Made by a program: the position numbers and the translations under genes | The notes under the pieces: model-generated | What the model was told of the DNA's origin: nothing | Databases searched by the model: none | What the model saw: the letters and a program-made list of their open reading frames with translations, nothing else | Source: a virus | Direction: 5' to 3' (one strand) | Length of the DNA: 30,494 nucleotides | Virus record (IMG/VR): IMGVR_UViG_3300021131_000037 | Location: 1-30,494 of that record | Part shown: positions 14,660-21,909 of the stretch, piece after piece | How positions within the stretch are numbered: the first letter of the stretch is position 1 | How the letters are laid out: each line of letters begins with the position of its first letter

Positions 14660-15388
14660 ATGACCAAAATTTGGAATCTCGTTAAGGCTAACGCCGCCCT
14701 CGAATCCGCTAACGAAGCGGCTGACAAGGTTCTCGTTCAGGCAAAAATCTCCACGCTGAAAGTTGATGGCAAAGACGTTGCTTTGGCTGACGCCCCCATC
14801 GCGGCCAAAATCGCGGCGGTTGGCGCATTAGTCGCATCCGGCGAAAAATCGCAGGACGTTTCCGAACTCATCGCCAGCAACGGCCAGATTGCCGCGCAGG
14901 TCGAGGAATTGACCGGCAAATTGACGGTGGCCAACGCCACGGTCGCTTCGCAATCGCAGAAACTCACGGCGCTCGAAGGTGAACTCGCCACGGAAAAAGC
15001 CAGTGTCGCCACGCTCACGGGCAAAGTCACTGAAACCGCGAATCTCTTGAAGGCTTCCAACGACGAAGCCGCGCGCGTCACCAAAGAATTGAATGCGCAG
15101 AACGATGAGCTTTCTGCGCTGTGCGTCACCGCCGGCTGCTTGGAACTCAAAGGCGCAGACGGCAAGTTGCTCGCCAAAGATGCTTCCGAAACCGACAAAT
15201 TGGCTGCGGCCAAGTCCGTTTCTTACGGAGACAAGTTGAAAGCCTATCGCGGGGCGGTGAATGCCGCCATCGCCAAGACGGGCGCGACTCCGCTGGAATT
15301 TCCGACCACGCCGCCCGGTCAAGCCGTGGAAAAGAAGCCCGAACTCAAAGGTGCCGACCGCATGAAGGCCGCAATCAAAATCGCCTAA
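14660..15388 (+). CDS. Scaffold protein (putative)
   Basis: 242 residues in the scaffold position between protease and major capsid. The centre (about 70-165) is a long A-, L-, E- and K-rich coiled coil (AAQVEELTGKLTVANATVASQSQKLTALEGELATEKASVATL). The C-terminus is basic (PELKGADRMKAAIKIA), as in capsid-binding tails of scaffolds. It would direct procapsid assembly and be cleaved by the S49 protease. Leader CTATAAAATTTTATG without Shine-Dalgarno. Confidence 0.72.
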   Translation: MTKIWNLVKANAALESANEAADKVLVQAKISTLKVDGKDVALADAPIAAKIAAVGALVASGEKSQDVSELIASNGQIAAQVEELTGKLTVANATVASQSQKLTALEGELATEKASVATLTGKVTETANLLKASNDEAARVTKELNAQNDELSALCVTAGCLELKGADGKLLAKDASETDKLAAAKSVSYGDKLKAYRGAVNAAIAKTGATPLEFPTTPPGQAVEKKPELKGADRMKAAIKIA

Positions 15389-15425
15389 ACCAACCATCAC
15401 CCAAACCAAACTCGCTTAAAATTTT

Positions 15426-16466
15426 ATGGCAAATCAACTTTTCACCCTGCTGGATGTCACCAAGTTCGCCGGCAACGATCAGGAAGTCGGGCTGCTCGAA
15501 GCCACACTGACCTACGCGCCGGAATTGAACACCATCATGGGTCGCCCCATCGCTGGCACGAAATACAACACCATCCATCGCACGCTGCCCACCGTGGCAT
15601 TCCGCCAGCCGAACAACGGCTCGGACACCATCAAGGGTCAATACCAGCAGGATTTGAAGGAATGCGCGCTCATTGACGCGCAGTTGATGGCGGACAAAGC
15701 CATCGTGGACGCGCAAGCCAAGAGCGGCCCGCACACCACGGTTGAAGATTTGCTCGTTTCCGCCGCGCAGGAATCCATCATGGCCACCTACATCACTGTG
15801 GGCGCGCAGATGTATTACGGCACGGCCAACGACGCCAACGGTTTCATCGGTATCTCGTCTGTCACCGGCAACTTGAATGCCGCGAAGAACAACAACCCCG
15901 CCGTGATCGGCGCGGGCGGCACCACAGCGAACGTCCAATCCAGCGCCTACTTGGTGTGGGAAAACGTGCGCGGCGCGCATTTCATCTTTGGCAACAACGC
16001 CGGTTTCACCATGCTCCCCGAATGGCGCATCCAGCAGGTCAACGGCGCGAACAGCAAGCCGATGACGGCTTACGTCAACAACCTCCAAGGTTGGGTCGGT
16101 TTCGCGGTGAACCATCACAATTCCGTTGCCCGTATCGGCAACATCAACCTCGGCACGGACAGCAAGCCGCTCACCGATAAACTGGTGGCTCAGTTGCTCT
16201 CCTACATCCCGTTGCAGATGCGCCAGGAAGTCATCGCCAACGCGAACGCGGGTGCGCCGAGCAAATGGGGCGGTGGTCTGAAATTGTTCGTCAATCCGCA
16301 GACGGCCTACTCGCTGCAACAGTCCCGCAGCCCAGTGTCCAGCGGCGTCGGCACGGCCATCACGCACAATCAGGCTTTGCAATTTGCGGAATTGCCCACG
16401 TCCAGCAACGGCATCCCGATTGTGATTACCGATAGCATCACGAACACCGAAGCCGTGCTCTCGTAA
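15426..16466 (+). CDS. Major capsid protein
   Basis: 346 residues, expected to be the HK97-fold head shell. The pattern MANQLFTLLDVTKFAGNDQEVGLLEATLTYAPELN, IAGTKYNTIHRTLPTVAFRQPNNG, VDAQAKSGPHTTVEDLLVSAAQESIMATY and MYYGTANDANGFIGI agrees with the capsid family in which N-terminal LxDVxK is followed by TLPTVxFR and QFYGxxNDPxGFxGL. Order after protease and scaffold fits. Leader TTAAAATTTTATGG is nearly the same as for the scaffold gene. Confidence 0.88.
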   Translation: MANQLFTLLDVTKFAGNDQEVGLLEATLTYAPELNTIMGRPIAGTKYNTIHRTLPTVAFRQPNNGSDTIKGQYQQDLKECALIDAQLMADKAIVDAQAKSGPHTTVEDLLVSAAQESIMATYITVGAQMYYGTANDANGFIGISSVTGNLNAAKNNNPAVIGAGGTTANVQSSAYLVWENVRGAHFIFGNNAGFTMLPEWRIQQVNGANSKPMTAYVNNLQGWVGFAVNHHNSVARIGNINLGTDSKPLTDKLVAQLLSYIPLQMRQEVIANANAGAPSKWGGGLKLFVNPQTAYSLQQSRSPVSSGVGTAITHNQALQFAELPTSSNGIPIVITDSITNTEAVLS

Positions 16467-16493
16467 GCCGGTTGAACCACTGATTTAACCATC

Positions 16494-16721
16494 ATGGCCA
16501 AAGAAATCAAATTTGGGTTTTACCACGTCACGGACGCCAAGCCGAAGAAGCTGACGGTCTTGAAGGAAAATGCCGACAAGACGGTTGACCTAGGCGAAGG
16601 CGACGTGCTGGTGGTGGGCAAGTGCCCCGTCGCCAGCGAACCCAAACACGGTCACTTTACCTTCGGTGAACTCCCGAAGGAAGCCGCCAAACCTGAAAAA
16701 ACCGAAACCCCCACTGAATAA
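16494..16721 (+). CDS. Hypothetical small head protein
   Basis: 75 residues: MAKEIKFGFYHVTDAKPKKLTVLKENADKTVDLGEGDVLVVGKCPV with a P-, E-, K- and T-rich tail. Beta-rich, SH3-like in look. Between capsid and the next small gene. A decoration or stabilising protein is possible from position only. TTGAACC lies 16 nt before the ATG, a weaker form of the TTTGACT box. Confidence 0.55.
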   Translation: MAKEIKFGFYHVTDAKPKKLTVLKENADKTVDLGEGDVLVVGKCPVASEPKHGHFTFGELPKEAAKPEKTETPTE

Positions 16722-16726
16722 AATTT

Positions 16727-17173
16727 ATGGCATCTACCCTCGCCCAACAATCTACGCGCGTTCAACAGGACGCATTGCTCTCCGCTAACATCGCGTTGCC
16801 CAACGCCGCGAACACGGTGAACACCGCCGCGCTCCAAGTCGGCGGCAACAGCGCCGGTCCGTTTCCGACCAATGGCCGTTTCACGGTCAAAGTCGCGACG
16901 ACCCAATGCACGGGCGCCAACAGCAAGAACATCAACGTGTCCTTGCAGCACACCAGCCGCAACAGCGATGGCACGGCGGATAACGGCAACTGGGCGAACA
17001 TCCCGGAACTCGCCGTCCGCACCATTGCCGGCAACGCCGCGAACTTTCCCGCTGCCACTTACAACATCCCCGTCCCGGATGCTTGCAAAGAATTCATCCG
17101 CGCTTCCGCCACCGGCGAAGCCAACGGCGGCAATTCCAGCGATGGCACCATCACTGTCACCCTCCTGTTCTGA
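16727..17173 (+). CDS. Putative capsid cement or decoration protein
   Basis: 148 residues, beta-rich and Asn/Ala/Thr-rich: TVNTAALQVGGNSAGPFPTNGRFTVKVATT, NINVSLQHTSRNSDGTADNGNWANI, DGTITVTLLF. The last strand and the FTVKV...INVSLQ pattern recall jelly-roll or Bbp16-type capsid cement proteins that follow the major capsid gene. It is the last gene before a strong terminator, which closes the head operon. Confidence 0.5.
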   Translation: MASTLAQQSTRVQQDALLSANIALPNAANTVNTAALQVGGNSAGPFPTNGRFTVKVATTQCTGANSKNINVSLQHTSRNSDGTADNGNWANIPELAVRTIAGNAANFPAATYNIPVPDACKEFIRASATGEANGGNSSDGTITVTLLF

Positions 17174-17201
17174 TCGGTTTGTTTCCTCCGTTCATTGTTT
17201 C

Positions 17202-17238
17202 CCGCCGCGCATCGAGAGGTGCGCGGCGGTTTTCTTTT
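17202..17238 (+). terminator. Rho-independent terminator after the head genes
   Basis: A perfect 10-bp stem CCGCCGCGCA / TGCGCGGCGG with an 8-nt loop, followed by TTTTCTTTT. Textbook intrinsic terminator, 28 bp after the stop of the decoration-like gene. Confidence 0.93.
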
Positions 17239-17245
17239 GCAATGC

Positions 17246-17252
17246 TTTGACT
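17246..17252 (+). promoter_or_regulatory. TTTGACT box
   Basis: TTTGACT 17 nt before ATG 17270, just after the terminator. Confidence 0.4.
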
Positions 17253-17269
17253 GCACCATTTTTGTGAAC

Positions 17270-17593
17270 ATGAAGAAATCTCATCTATTCGCTTTCATCC
17301 TCGGTATTGTCCTCGTCGTCAGCACGGCGGCGGTCGTGCAGCAAACCACCGGCATTTTCATTTACAGCACCACGGCCAAAGATGTGCCGCTCACCGTGCG
17401 CGGCCCGACCAATCAAGCCAATCCATTCTTTGAAATCTGGAAAGGCAACACCCTTGTTTTCAACGTGGATTCCAACGGTTTGCTCATCGGCGGCTGGCAA
17501 TACGGCGTCACCACCAATCTCGCCATCCTCACGCCTGGCCCGCGCACCAATACGCTTTACATCACCAACGGCGTGGTCAACGCAGTGCAATAA
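17270..17593 (+). CDS. Exported small protein with signal peptide
   Basis: 107 residues. The N-terminus MKKSHLFAFILGIVLVVST is a signal peptide or membrane anchor (about 1-24). The rest is beta-rich (VPLTVRGPTNQANPFFEIWKGNTLVFNVDSNGLLIGG, TNTLYITNGVV). Phage structural proteins rarely carry signal peptides, so this is more likely to act at the host envelope (superinfection exclusion or surface change), or to be part of a cell-surface-like fibre. It is 5 bp before the glycosyltransferase, suggesting joint expression. Confidence 0.65.
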   Translation: MKKSHLFAFILGIVLVVSTAAVVQQTTGIFIYSTTAKDVPLTVRGPTNQANPFFEIWKGNTLVFNVDSNGLLIGGWQYGVTTNLAILTPGPRTNTLYITNGVVNAVQ

Positions 17594-17597
17594 GCGC

Positions 17598-18293
17598 ATG
17601 GACGCCAAGATTTATGTCGCGGTGCCGGTGTATGGCGGTTTGACGTTTGAGTTTGTGGCGAGCCTGATGCACCTGCAATCCGCTCCGCCCGTGCCGCTGG
17701 CCATCAAGTTTCTCCCCGGCGATAGCTTAGTCAGTCGCGCCCGCAATTCGCTCACCGCTGCTTTTCTGCAAAGCGATTGCACCCATTTGCTGTTCATTGA
17801 CAGCGACCTTGAATTTTCCGGCGACCAAATCAAACGGTTGTTGGATCACAACGAAGATGTAGTGGCGGGTTTCTATCCCAAGAAAAAAGACGGGCAACTG
17901 GAATGGGTTTGCAACGCCCTCGATAATTCGCCCACCGCCAGCGGTTTGCAGGAAGTGCGCTACATGGGCACCGGCTTCATGCTGGTGAAACGCTCCGTGT
18001 TTGAGCAGATGATTGCCCGCTACGGCGACCAGATTGCTTACGCCCCCGACCACGCGCAAGAGACGACCGAATGGGATTTATGGCCCGTCGGCACCTACAA
18101 ATTTCCGAACGGCGTCACCCGTTACTTATCCGAAGATTGGTATTTCTGCCAACGCTGGCTGGACATGGGCGGAAAAGTGTATGGCGACACCCGCATCATC
18201 CTGCGTCACGTCGGCCACGCGAAATATCCGTTGCAAAGCCAGATGAAAGACATCATCACGCCCGCGCCCGAAACTTTGACTGCCAAAGATTAA
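17598..18293 (+). CDS. Phage glycosyltransferase, GT-A fold
   Basis: 231 residues. N-terminal VAVPVYGGLTFEFVASLM, PGDSLVSRARNSLTAAFL and the metal-binding D68-S-D70 in LLFIDSDLEFSG give a GT-A sugar transferase. DVVAGFYPKKK and SEDWYFCQRW are patterns I know from phage-encoded members. It would transfer a sugar to a virion protein, DNA base or cell-surface glycan. The acceptor cannot be read from the sequence. Located between head genes and the minus-strand cassette. Confidence 0.8.
   Translation: MDAKIYVAVPVYGGLTFEFVASLMHLQSAPPVPLAIKFLPGDSLVSRARNSLTAAFLQSDCTHLLFIDSDLEFSGDQIKRLLDHNEDVVAGFYPKKKDGQLEWVCNALDNSPTASGLQEVRYMGTGFMLVKRSVFEQMIARYGDQIAYAPDHAQETTEWDLWPVGTYKFPNGVTRYLSEDWYFCQRWLDMGGKVYGDTRIILRHVGHAKYPLQSQMKDIITPAPETLTAKD
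18275..18281 (+). promoter_or_regulatory. TTTGACT box inside the glycosyltransferase end
   Basis: TTTGACT 15 nt before ATG 18297, within the last codons of the glycosyltransferase. Confidence 0.3.
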
Positions 18294-18296
18294 CGG

Positions 18297-18461
18297 ATGG
18301 CGGTTGATGCGGTTCAAATGTTACCGATTCGGCTGGCCTTCGTGCCGCCCATACTTACGCCGCAACCGCGTATCGCCGCCATCCCCCAAACCAAACTTCG
18401 TTTGGAATCACCTTTCAAAGACACTAATTGCACTAATTTTCACCAATTCATTTCGTGTTAA
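18297..18461 (+). CDS. Possible small ORF running into a repeat
   Basis: 54 residues beginning MAVDAVQMLPIRLAFVPPIL, starting 3 nt after the glycosyltransferase stop. Its last ~14 codons (KDTNCTNFHQFISC) come from the dispersed ACACTAATT repeat. In favour: a TTTGACT box at the usual distance. Against: proline-rich low-complexity product and a repeat-derived C-terminus. A hairpin CCAAAC-TTC-GTTTGG lies at 18391-18405. Confidence 0.3.
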   Translation: MAVDAVQMLPIRLAFVPPILTPQPRIAAIPQTKLRLESPFKDTNCTNFHQFISC

Positions 18462-18478
18462 TTCGTGGAATTCGTGTC
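18420..18478. repeat. Inverted ACACTAATT/AATTCGTG repeat between convergent genes
   Basis: GACACTAATTGCACTAATT on the left pairs imperfectly with AATTCGTGGAATTCGTGTC on the right around a short centre, giving a ~59-bp hairpin between plus-strand and minus-strand genes that converge here. It may work as a two-way terminator. Confidence 0.75.
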
Positions 18479-18732
18479 TAGTTTCCCCCCGCAAGCCTAC
18501 GGTTGAGCCATGAATCACGTCCGGCCGCGCGTAACCGCGCCTGGCGCAATTTGCTTTCGGCGGCGACGGTTTGCCGGCACGCTGGGCAATGCAGATACGG
18601 CTTGCCCGTGTGCGGGTTCAAATCGCGCTTGCCGTGACCGCACCGACGGCACAGTCCCTCGGCCAATTTCCGTTCCGCCCACCGCTGCTGATCGCACCGT
18701 TGCTCGACAATAAGTTGTTTTTTCTTTTTCAT
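18478..18732 (-). CDS. Small zinc-ribbon protein
   Basis: 84 residues from ATG 18732. CRRCGHGKRDLN...YLHCPACRQ gives two CxxC pairs about 20 residues apart, a zinc ribbon. The flanks are basic (MKKKKQL, KLRQARLRAAGRDSWLNRRLAGG), so nucleic-acid binding is likely. It is the last gene of the minus-strand cassette. Its final codons (GGN-stop) contain a GGGGGGAAA run. The start follows AAAGTTTT. An in-frame upstream ATG at 18756 lies in the neighbour gene. Confidence 0.65.
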   Translation of the reverse strand: MKKKKQLIVEQRCDQQRWAERKLAEGLCRRCGHGKRDLNPHTGKPYLHCPACRQTVAAESKLRQARLRAAGRDSWLNRRLAGGN

Positions 18733-18742
18733 AAAACTTTTA

Positions 18743-18772
18743 GACACAGATTTCACGAATTCACACGGATTT
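18743..18772 (+). repeat. ACACGAATT/ACACGGATT repeat
   Basis: GACACAGATTTCACGAATTC then ACACGGATT. It overlaps the end of the 18753-18953 gene, encoding its last residues and stop. Confidence 0.75.
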
Positions 18773-18953
18773 CAAACCAGTATAAATCTTCCGGTCCGGC
18801 TTCGGGTTCAAGCCGTTCCCATTGCAATTCCAATTGGGCGCCGCAACCGCACGTTTTCCCCCAATTACCAGACTTGAGCAACGAATCATATTCGTGCTGG
18901 CAACCACATTGCGGACACGCTCTTTTATCGTGATAAAAAGAATCAATTTCCAT
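18753..18953 (-). CDS. Small zinc-ribbon protein
   Basis: 66 residues: MEIDSFYHDKRACPQCGCQHEYDSLL...GKTCGCGAQLELQWERLEPE. CPQC and CGCG, about 20 residues apart, form a rubredoxin-like zinc ribbon. The last residues FEIRVNS are encoded by the dispersed repeat at 18743-18772, and a second, inverted copy lies at 18955-18990, so the gene is bracketed by the two. Possible role in nucleic-acid binding or as an adaptor. Confidence 0.68.
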   Translation of the reverse strand: MEIDSFYHDKRACPQCGCQHEYDSLLKSGNWGKTCGCGAQLELQWERLEPEAGPEDLYWFEIRVNS

Positions 18954-18954
18954 T

Positions 18955-18990
18955 GGATTTAATCTGTGTTAATCCGTGGAATCCGTGTCT
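18955..18990 (-). repeat. ACACGGATT repeat, inverted copy
   Basis: AATCTGTGTTAATCCGTGG then AATCCGTGTCT. It supplies the last codons (LDTDSTD) and stop of the 18969-19517 gene. Confidence 0.75.
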
Positions 18991-19517
18991 AGTTTCCCCG
19001 CCTTGCGCTTGCCCAACCGAGCTAGGTTGCGGATTTCCCCCCGATTCAGGTCATTCAACAATGACCGATAGATTTCCCCCACGCGCGCCACCGTCGCCGG
19101 TTCATCGCGCAGGAGCAACCCCGCCTTCATCAACCGACAAATCCCCCACGCCGCCAGCGCCGGGCGACCGTCTAAAATGTTTTCAAGCTGGGCACTCGCG
19201 CCGTCCGGTTCTTCCTCGGCTGGCGATGGTGCAGGATTTCCCCCCGATGGCTGCAACGCAGTTGCCTTTCCCCCGCGCTCGGATCGCATGGCGCGCCGAT
19301 AACCGCGCTCGGCTAGATTCACCGCCGCGCTGACATTCGCGGGCGCGTGCCGCCACAGAAGGACGGTTAAATACTCGTCCGCCTCGCGGGCTAGGCCGGG
19401 ATGTTCTTCGCGCAGGACCATGATTTCCAGCAGGTCAAAATCCCCCGCTGTGCAGCCCTCGGCCACCAGTTCCCACGCCCGCGCCGCGCGCTCCGTTTTG
19501 AATTTGGATTCACTCAT
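18969..19517 (-). CDS. Hypothetical protein of the minus-strand cassette
   Basis: 182 residues from ATG 19517, helical: TERAARAWELVAEGCTAGDFDLLEIMVLREEHPGLAREADEYLTVLLWRH. The centre (about 90-115) is low-complexity P, A, G and E. The C-terminal third has GRPALAAWGICRLMKAGLLLRDEPATVARVGEIYRSLLNDLN and a basic end (LARLGKRKAGK). Six GGGGGAA-type runs fall in it. No family recognised. The stop and last residues lie in a dispersed repeat. Confidence 0.6.
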   Translation of the reverse strand: MSESKFKTERAARAWELVAEGCTAGDFDLLEIMVLREEHPGLAREADEYLTVLLWRHAPANVSAAVNLAERGYRRAMRSERGGKATALQPSGGNPAPSPAEEEPDGASAQLENILDGRPALAAWGICRLMKAGLLLRDEPATVARVGEIYRSLLNDLNRGEIRNLARLGKRKAGKLDTDSTD

Positions 19518-19527
19518 AAAATTTTTA

Positions 19528-19598
19528 GACACGAATTACACGAATTTTCACTAATTAAAAACAGCTTCGGCTTCGTGTTAATTCGTGCAATTAGTGTC
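19528..19598. repeat. Inverted ACACGAATT/AATTCGTG hairpin repeat
   Basis: GACACGAATTACACGAATT on the left, then a centre with AAAAACAGCTTCGGCTT, then AATTCGTGCAATTAGTGTC on the right. A 71-bp imperfect hairpin in the gap between two minus-strand genes, very similar to 18420-18478. Confidence 0.85.
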
Positions 19599-19933
19599 TA
19601 TTTTCCCCCGCGCTTGGGTTGCTTGCCGTTGGCGGCGAATAAGATTCCCGCCAGTTCCAGGACTTTTGCCAATTCACCGCGCGAGAAGCAATTTTCACTC
19701 AGCCCGCTCCGGCCAAATTGCAGGGCGAGCATTCCCCCATCGGTGCGATCGATCCCCACCGTGATGCAATCGCCACCATCCCCGCGAAACTCCGCGCCGA
19801 CATCCCCGCGACCGGCGGCAGGATGCGCGTAGGGAAAAGCGTAGGCCGGCAATTCCCCCTGCGTGGCGTTGTCTTTGGTCTGGAATTGCGCGGTAATAAA
19901 CTCATCGCAATCAGGTTTGAATTCGTTTTTCAT
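19598..19933 (-). CDS. Hypothetical protein
   Basis: 111 residues: MKNEFKPDCDEFITAQFQTKDNATQGELPAYAFPY, a G- and D-rich middle (GDVGAEFRGDGGDCITVGIDRTDGGMLALQFGRSG) and CFSRGELAKVLELAGILFAANG. The core looks like a small alpha/beta domain. Starts 5 bp after the upstream gene. No family recognised. Confidence 0.55.
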   Translation of the reverse strand: MKNEFKPDCDEFITAQFQTKDNATQGELPAYAFPYAHPAAGRGDVGAEFRGDGGDCITVGIDRTDGGMLALQFGRSGLSENCFSRGELAKVLELAGILFAANGKQPKRGGK

Positions 19934-19937
19934 TTTG

Positions 19938-20192
19938 TTATGCGGTTGCGGTTTTCAATGTCCCCAGCGCGGCCATGTGCGCTTGCAACTGTTCAAAAAA
20001 GTTCGGCCCCGTCAATTGCGGTTCAATTTGCTCGGTGTAAATGTCGCGCAACACGTCCGCCGGTTGCATTGTCAGCTTCCCGTTGCGTTGCTGGCTGAAA
20101 CAATAAAGGCAATGGCCGTGCTGCACCATCAAACGGCGACAACCTTTTTGGCGGACAAATTGCGCCTCAGTTTGAAAAATTTCAAAATTCAT
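19938..20192 (-). CDS. Hypothetical small protein
   Basis: 84 residues from ATG 20192: MNFEIFQTEAQFVRQKG, HGHCLYCFSQQRNGKLTMQ, VLRDIYTEQIEPQLTGPNFFEQLQAHMAALG. HCLYC could bind metal but no second pair is obvious. Leader ACTTATAATTTTATG. In-frame upstream ATGs belong to the neighbouring frame. No family recognised. Confidence 0.55.
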   Translation of the reverse strand: MNFEIFQTEAQFVRQKGCRRLMVQHGHCLYCFSQQRNGKLTMQPADVLRDIYTEQIEPQLTGPNFFEQLQAHMAALGTLKTATA

Positions 20193-20232
20193 AAAATTAT
20201 AAGTTAAAATGGATAAAGTTGGTTTATGCGGT

Positions 20233-20811
20233 TTAGCCGATATTCCCCCCGCGTGACTTGGCAATGGCGGCGCGCGCGCCGGTGATGGCTTCAAAGTCGC
20301 CGGAGCGGTCGCCGTGCTCAATTTCCATGTGGCGCAAAGCCGTTTCCAGAGCCGCCAGCAATTCCGGCGCGGCGGCAATCAAATTCAAATTTGCTGCCAC
20401 TTCGCTATGTGTCCGCACGCTGTCCGGCGTTGTATAAACCTCAATGGATTCGACTTTTGCAATCGTGGCGTAACTCTTTTCTTCGTGCCGGACAAACCGT
20501 GTTTGCACTTCGTTATTGTTGTGTTCGGCAACCCACGGCCCCGGCGTGTGGCTGGCGGTGGTCGGTTCGGCAAACTTCGCGCGCGCCTCCATCATGGCCG
20601 GAGAATTCACGCCCGCGCCCGGTATGCCGCAATTCCCCCACCGCACGTTGCCATCAAATCCCCGCGCGTAGGTGCGCGCTTTCTCCCAAGCCAAATCAAG
20701 GCGGAAGCTATTTTGCTCAATGCGCTTGCCGTTGATGCACGGAAAATAATCCGCCGAGTTCGCCGCTTTCCGCACGCTCACTTTTTGTCCGTTGATGATT
20801 TCAGTTTTCAT
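20233..20811 (-). CDS. Phage protein with TPGPW ... LIAAAPELL signature
   Basis: 192 residues. The C-terminal half carries SHTPGPWVAEHNN, then ATIAKVESIEVY, then NLNLIAAAPELLAALETAL and ARAAIAKS. This combination (xTPGPW, ANLxLIAAAPELLxALE, ARxAIAKA) is common in small early proteins of many phages, with no firmly assigned role that I know. The N-terminus adds a small domain (ADYFPCINGKRIEQNSFRLDLAWEKARTYARGF). ATGAAAACTG at the start matches several neighbours. Confidence 0.7.
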   Translation of the reverse strand: MKTEIINGQKVSVRKAANSADYFPCINGKRIEQNSFRLDLAWEKARTYARGFDGNVRWGNCGIPGAGVNSPAMMEARAKFAEPTTASHTPGPWVAEHNNNEVQTRFVRHEEKSYATIAKVESIEVYTTPDSVRTHSEVAANLNLIAAAPELLAALETALRHMEIEHGDRSGDFEAITGARAAIAKSRGGNIG

Positions 20812-20853
20812 TTTATTTTGTTCTTTCGTTTTTGGTTGTTGTTGTTGATTTCC

Positions 20854-20871
20854 CCCGCCACGACTGGCGGG
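20854..20871. other. GC hairpin upstream of the TPGPW gene
   Basis: CCCGCCA-CGAC-TGGCGGG, a perfect 7-bp stem with a T-tract (TTTTTT) after AAAG on the plus-strand side. In the direction of the minus-strand genes no T-run follows, so for them it is a leader hairpin. It could terminate antisense plus-strand transcription. Confidence 0.5.
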
Positions 20872-20881
20872 AAAGTTTTTT

Positions 20882-20911
20882 ATCTGTGTAAATCCGTGTT
20901 AATCCGTGGTT
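20882..20911 (-). repeat. ACACGGATT repeat, inverted copy
   Basis: ATCTGTGTAAATCCGTGTT then AATCCGTGGTTA between the ligase-like gene and the hairpin. Confidence 0.75.
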
Positions 20912-21572
20912 AAAACTGCACCAGCCATTCCCGCGCCGGTTGCGGTTGCCGGATTTTGCCACTGTCCGTTAAATTCATGCCTTCCACGCGGATCAAACTA
21001 CCCGAGCGCAGTTGGTCGCATTTCCCCCCGCGCAGTGTCACCTTGCCGCGATCCGCGCCGGTGTCCGCGTCCACGATGTTGACGCTCTGCGTTCCCCCAG
21101 CGTGCCCGGTGACGCGGCACAGCCAGATTCCCCCGCGCTTGCACGCTTGCATGTCGTCAAAGTAGGTTGCGCCCGCATCTTTGCGCACAACGCCCTCGCC
21201 GCCCGCCGCCAGCACGCGCGCCAAGAGTTCCCCGCCGTGCGGTGACGATGGGCAGAGCGGCAAGGCGTATTTCCCCGCGAGATCGCGCGCGATATGCCAG
21301 CGCCGCGCCGCCGGTTCAATGCGGATGTCGCGCCCGTTGACCGCCAGACAATCCCACACCACAAAAACGCGCGCGCCACGCCACGCTTGCCCCGGCAAAT
21401 TGTTTTTGATGGATTCCCCCGCAAGGACATCCCCCCCGAAAGTGACGGTTTCAAAATTGCCATCTAACTTCTCTTGATAAATCGCCCCATCTTGTCCCCA
21501 CGCGCGCCCCTGCTCGATGGTGACTAAAACTTTTGGCGGGTGGATTGAATAATCTGTTTGTGTCAGTGTCAT
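20910..21572 (-). CDS. ATP-dependent DNA ligase-like nucleotidyltransferase
   Basis: 220 residues from ATG 21572. Motif I is EKLDGNF with lysine K35 (KxDG, adenylated in ligases). Motif III is RVFVVWDCLAVNGRDIR (68-84), motif IV GGEGVVRKDAG (124-134), and the end LIRVEGMNLTDSGKIRQPQPAREW resembles the ligase OB-domain pattern VxxxxxTxxGxLRxPxFxRxR. The usual arginine after KxDG is replaced (GNFETV), and motif V lysines are replaced by GGIWLCRVTG, so activity is uncertain. It would join nicks or adenylate another substrate. The start is downstream of a shared box at 21578-21595. Confidence 0.75.
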   Translation of the reverse strand: MTLTQTDYSIHPPKVLVTIEQGRAWGQDGAIYQEKLDGNFETVTFGGDVLAGESIKNNLPGQAWRGARVFVVWDCLAVNGRDIRIEPAARRWHIARDLAGKYALPLCPSSPHGGELLARVLAAGGEGVVRKDAGATYFDDMQACKRGGIWLCRVTGHAGGTQSVNIVDADTGADRGKVTLRGGKCDQLRSGSLIRVEGMNLTDSGKIRQPQPAREWLVQF

Positions 21573-21577
21573 AATGT

Positions 21578-21595
21578 TTTTGCGTAGGTTCGCCA
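21578..21595 (-). promoter_or_regulatory. Shared leader box TTTTGCGT-N4-TCGCCA
   Basis: Plus-strand TTTTGCGT-AGGT-TCGCCA, ending 5 nt before the ligase-like start (coding-strand reading TGGCGA-N4-ACGCAAAA). Same spacing as at 25371 and 25597. Confidence 0.6.
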
Positions 21596-21630
21596 ACTGG
21601 TTTTAAGTGTCGTCAAAAAATGGTTGAATG

Positions 21631-21909
21631 TCAAGCGCAACAATTTTCCCCCGCTTCGGCTTGTTTCTCCGTCTCAATTTGAACATACAAGGCCGCAACC
21701 GGCGCGGACATTTCCCCCGAATGATTCAAGCCAAAAGCTAGGGCATCATCCGCGCGTTCAAACATCCCGCGCGCAACCAAAAATCCACCGTCGCGGACAT
21801 CGCACGCGAATTTTGACGGGTGCGGATTGCCGCACGTTTCCGGGTTCAAGATGGAAAACTTGATTGCGCCGGCGACCTTGGCATATTGCAAAGCGTGGTT
21901 GCGTGTCAC
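21631..21909 (-). CDS. Hypothetical protein, GTG start overlapping stop
   Basis: 92 residues. The start GTG (21909) overlaps the TGA of the LPD29-like gene as GTGA, indicating coupling. Sequence: VTRNHALQYAKVAGAIKFSILNPE, SKFACDVRDGGFLVARGMFERADDALAFGLNHSG, PVAALYVQIETEKQAEAGENC. A small alpha/beta fold is likely. No family recognised. The longer in-frame ATG at 21996 would overlap the upstream gene extensively and is less likely. Confidence 0.6.
   Translation of the reverse strand: MTRNHALQYAKVAGAIKFSILNPETCGNPHPSKFACDVRDGGFLVARGMFERADDALAFGLNHSGEMSAPVAALYVQIETEKQAEAGENCCA

Noticed and set aside
18294-18513. A plus-strand 69-codon frame across the convergent gap (ATG 18304)
   Set aside because: It runs through the repeat and into the opposing gene, with a composition (FTNSFRVNSWNSCLV) made by the repeat itself.
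18420-20911. CRISPR array
   Set aside because: Repeats are dispersed, imperfect and inverted, with genes rather than 30-40 bp spacers between them.
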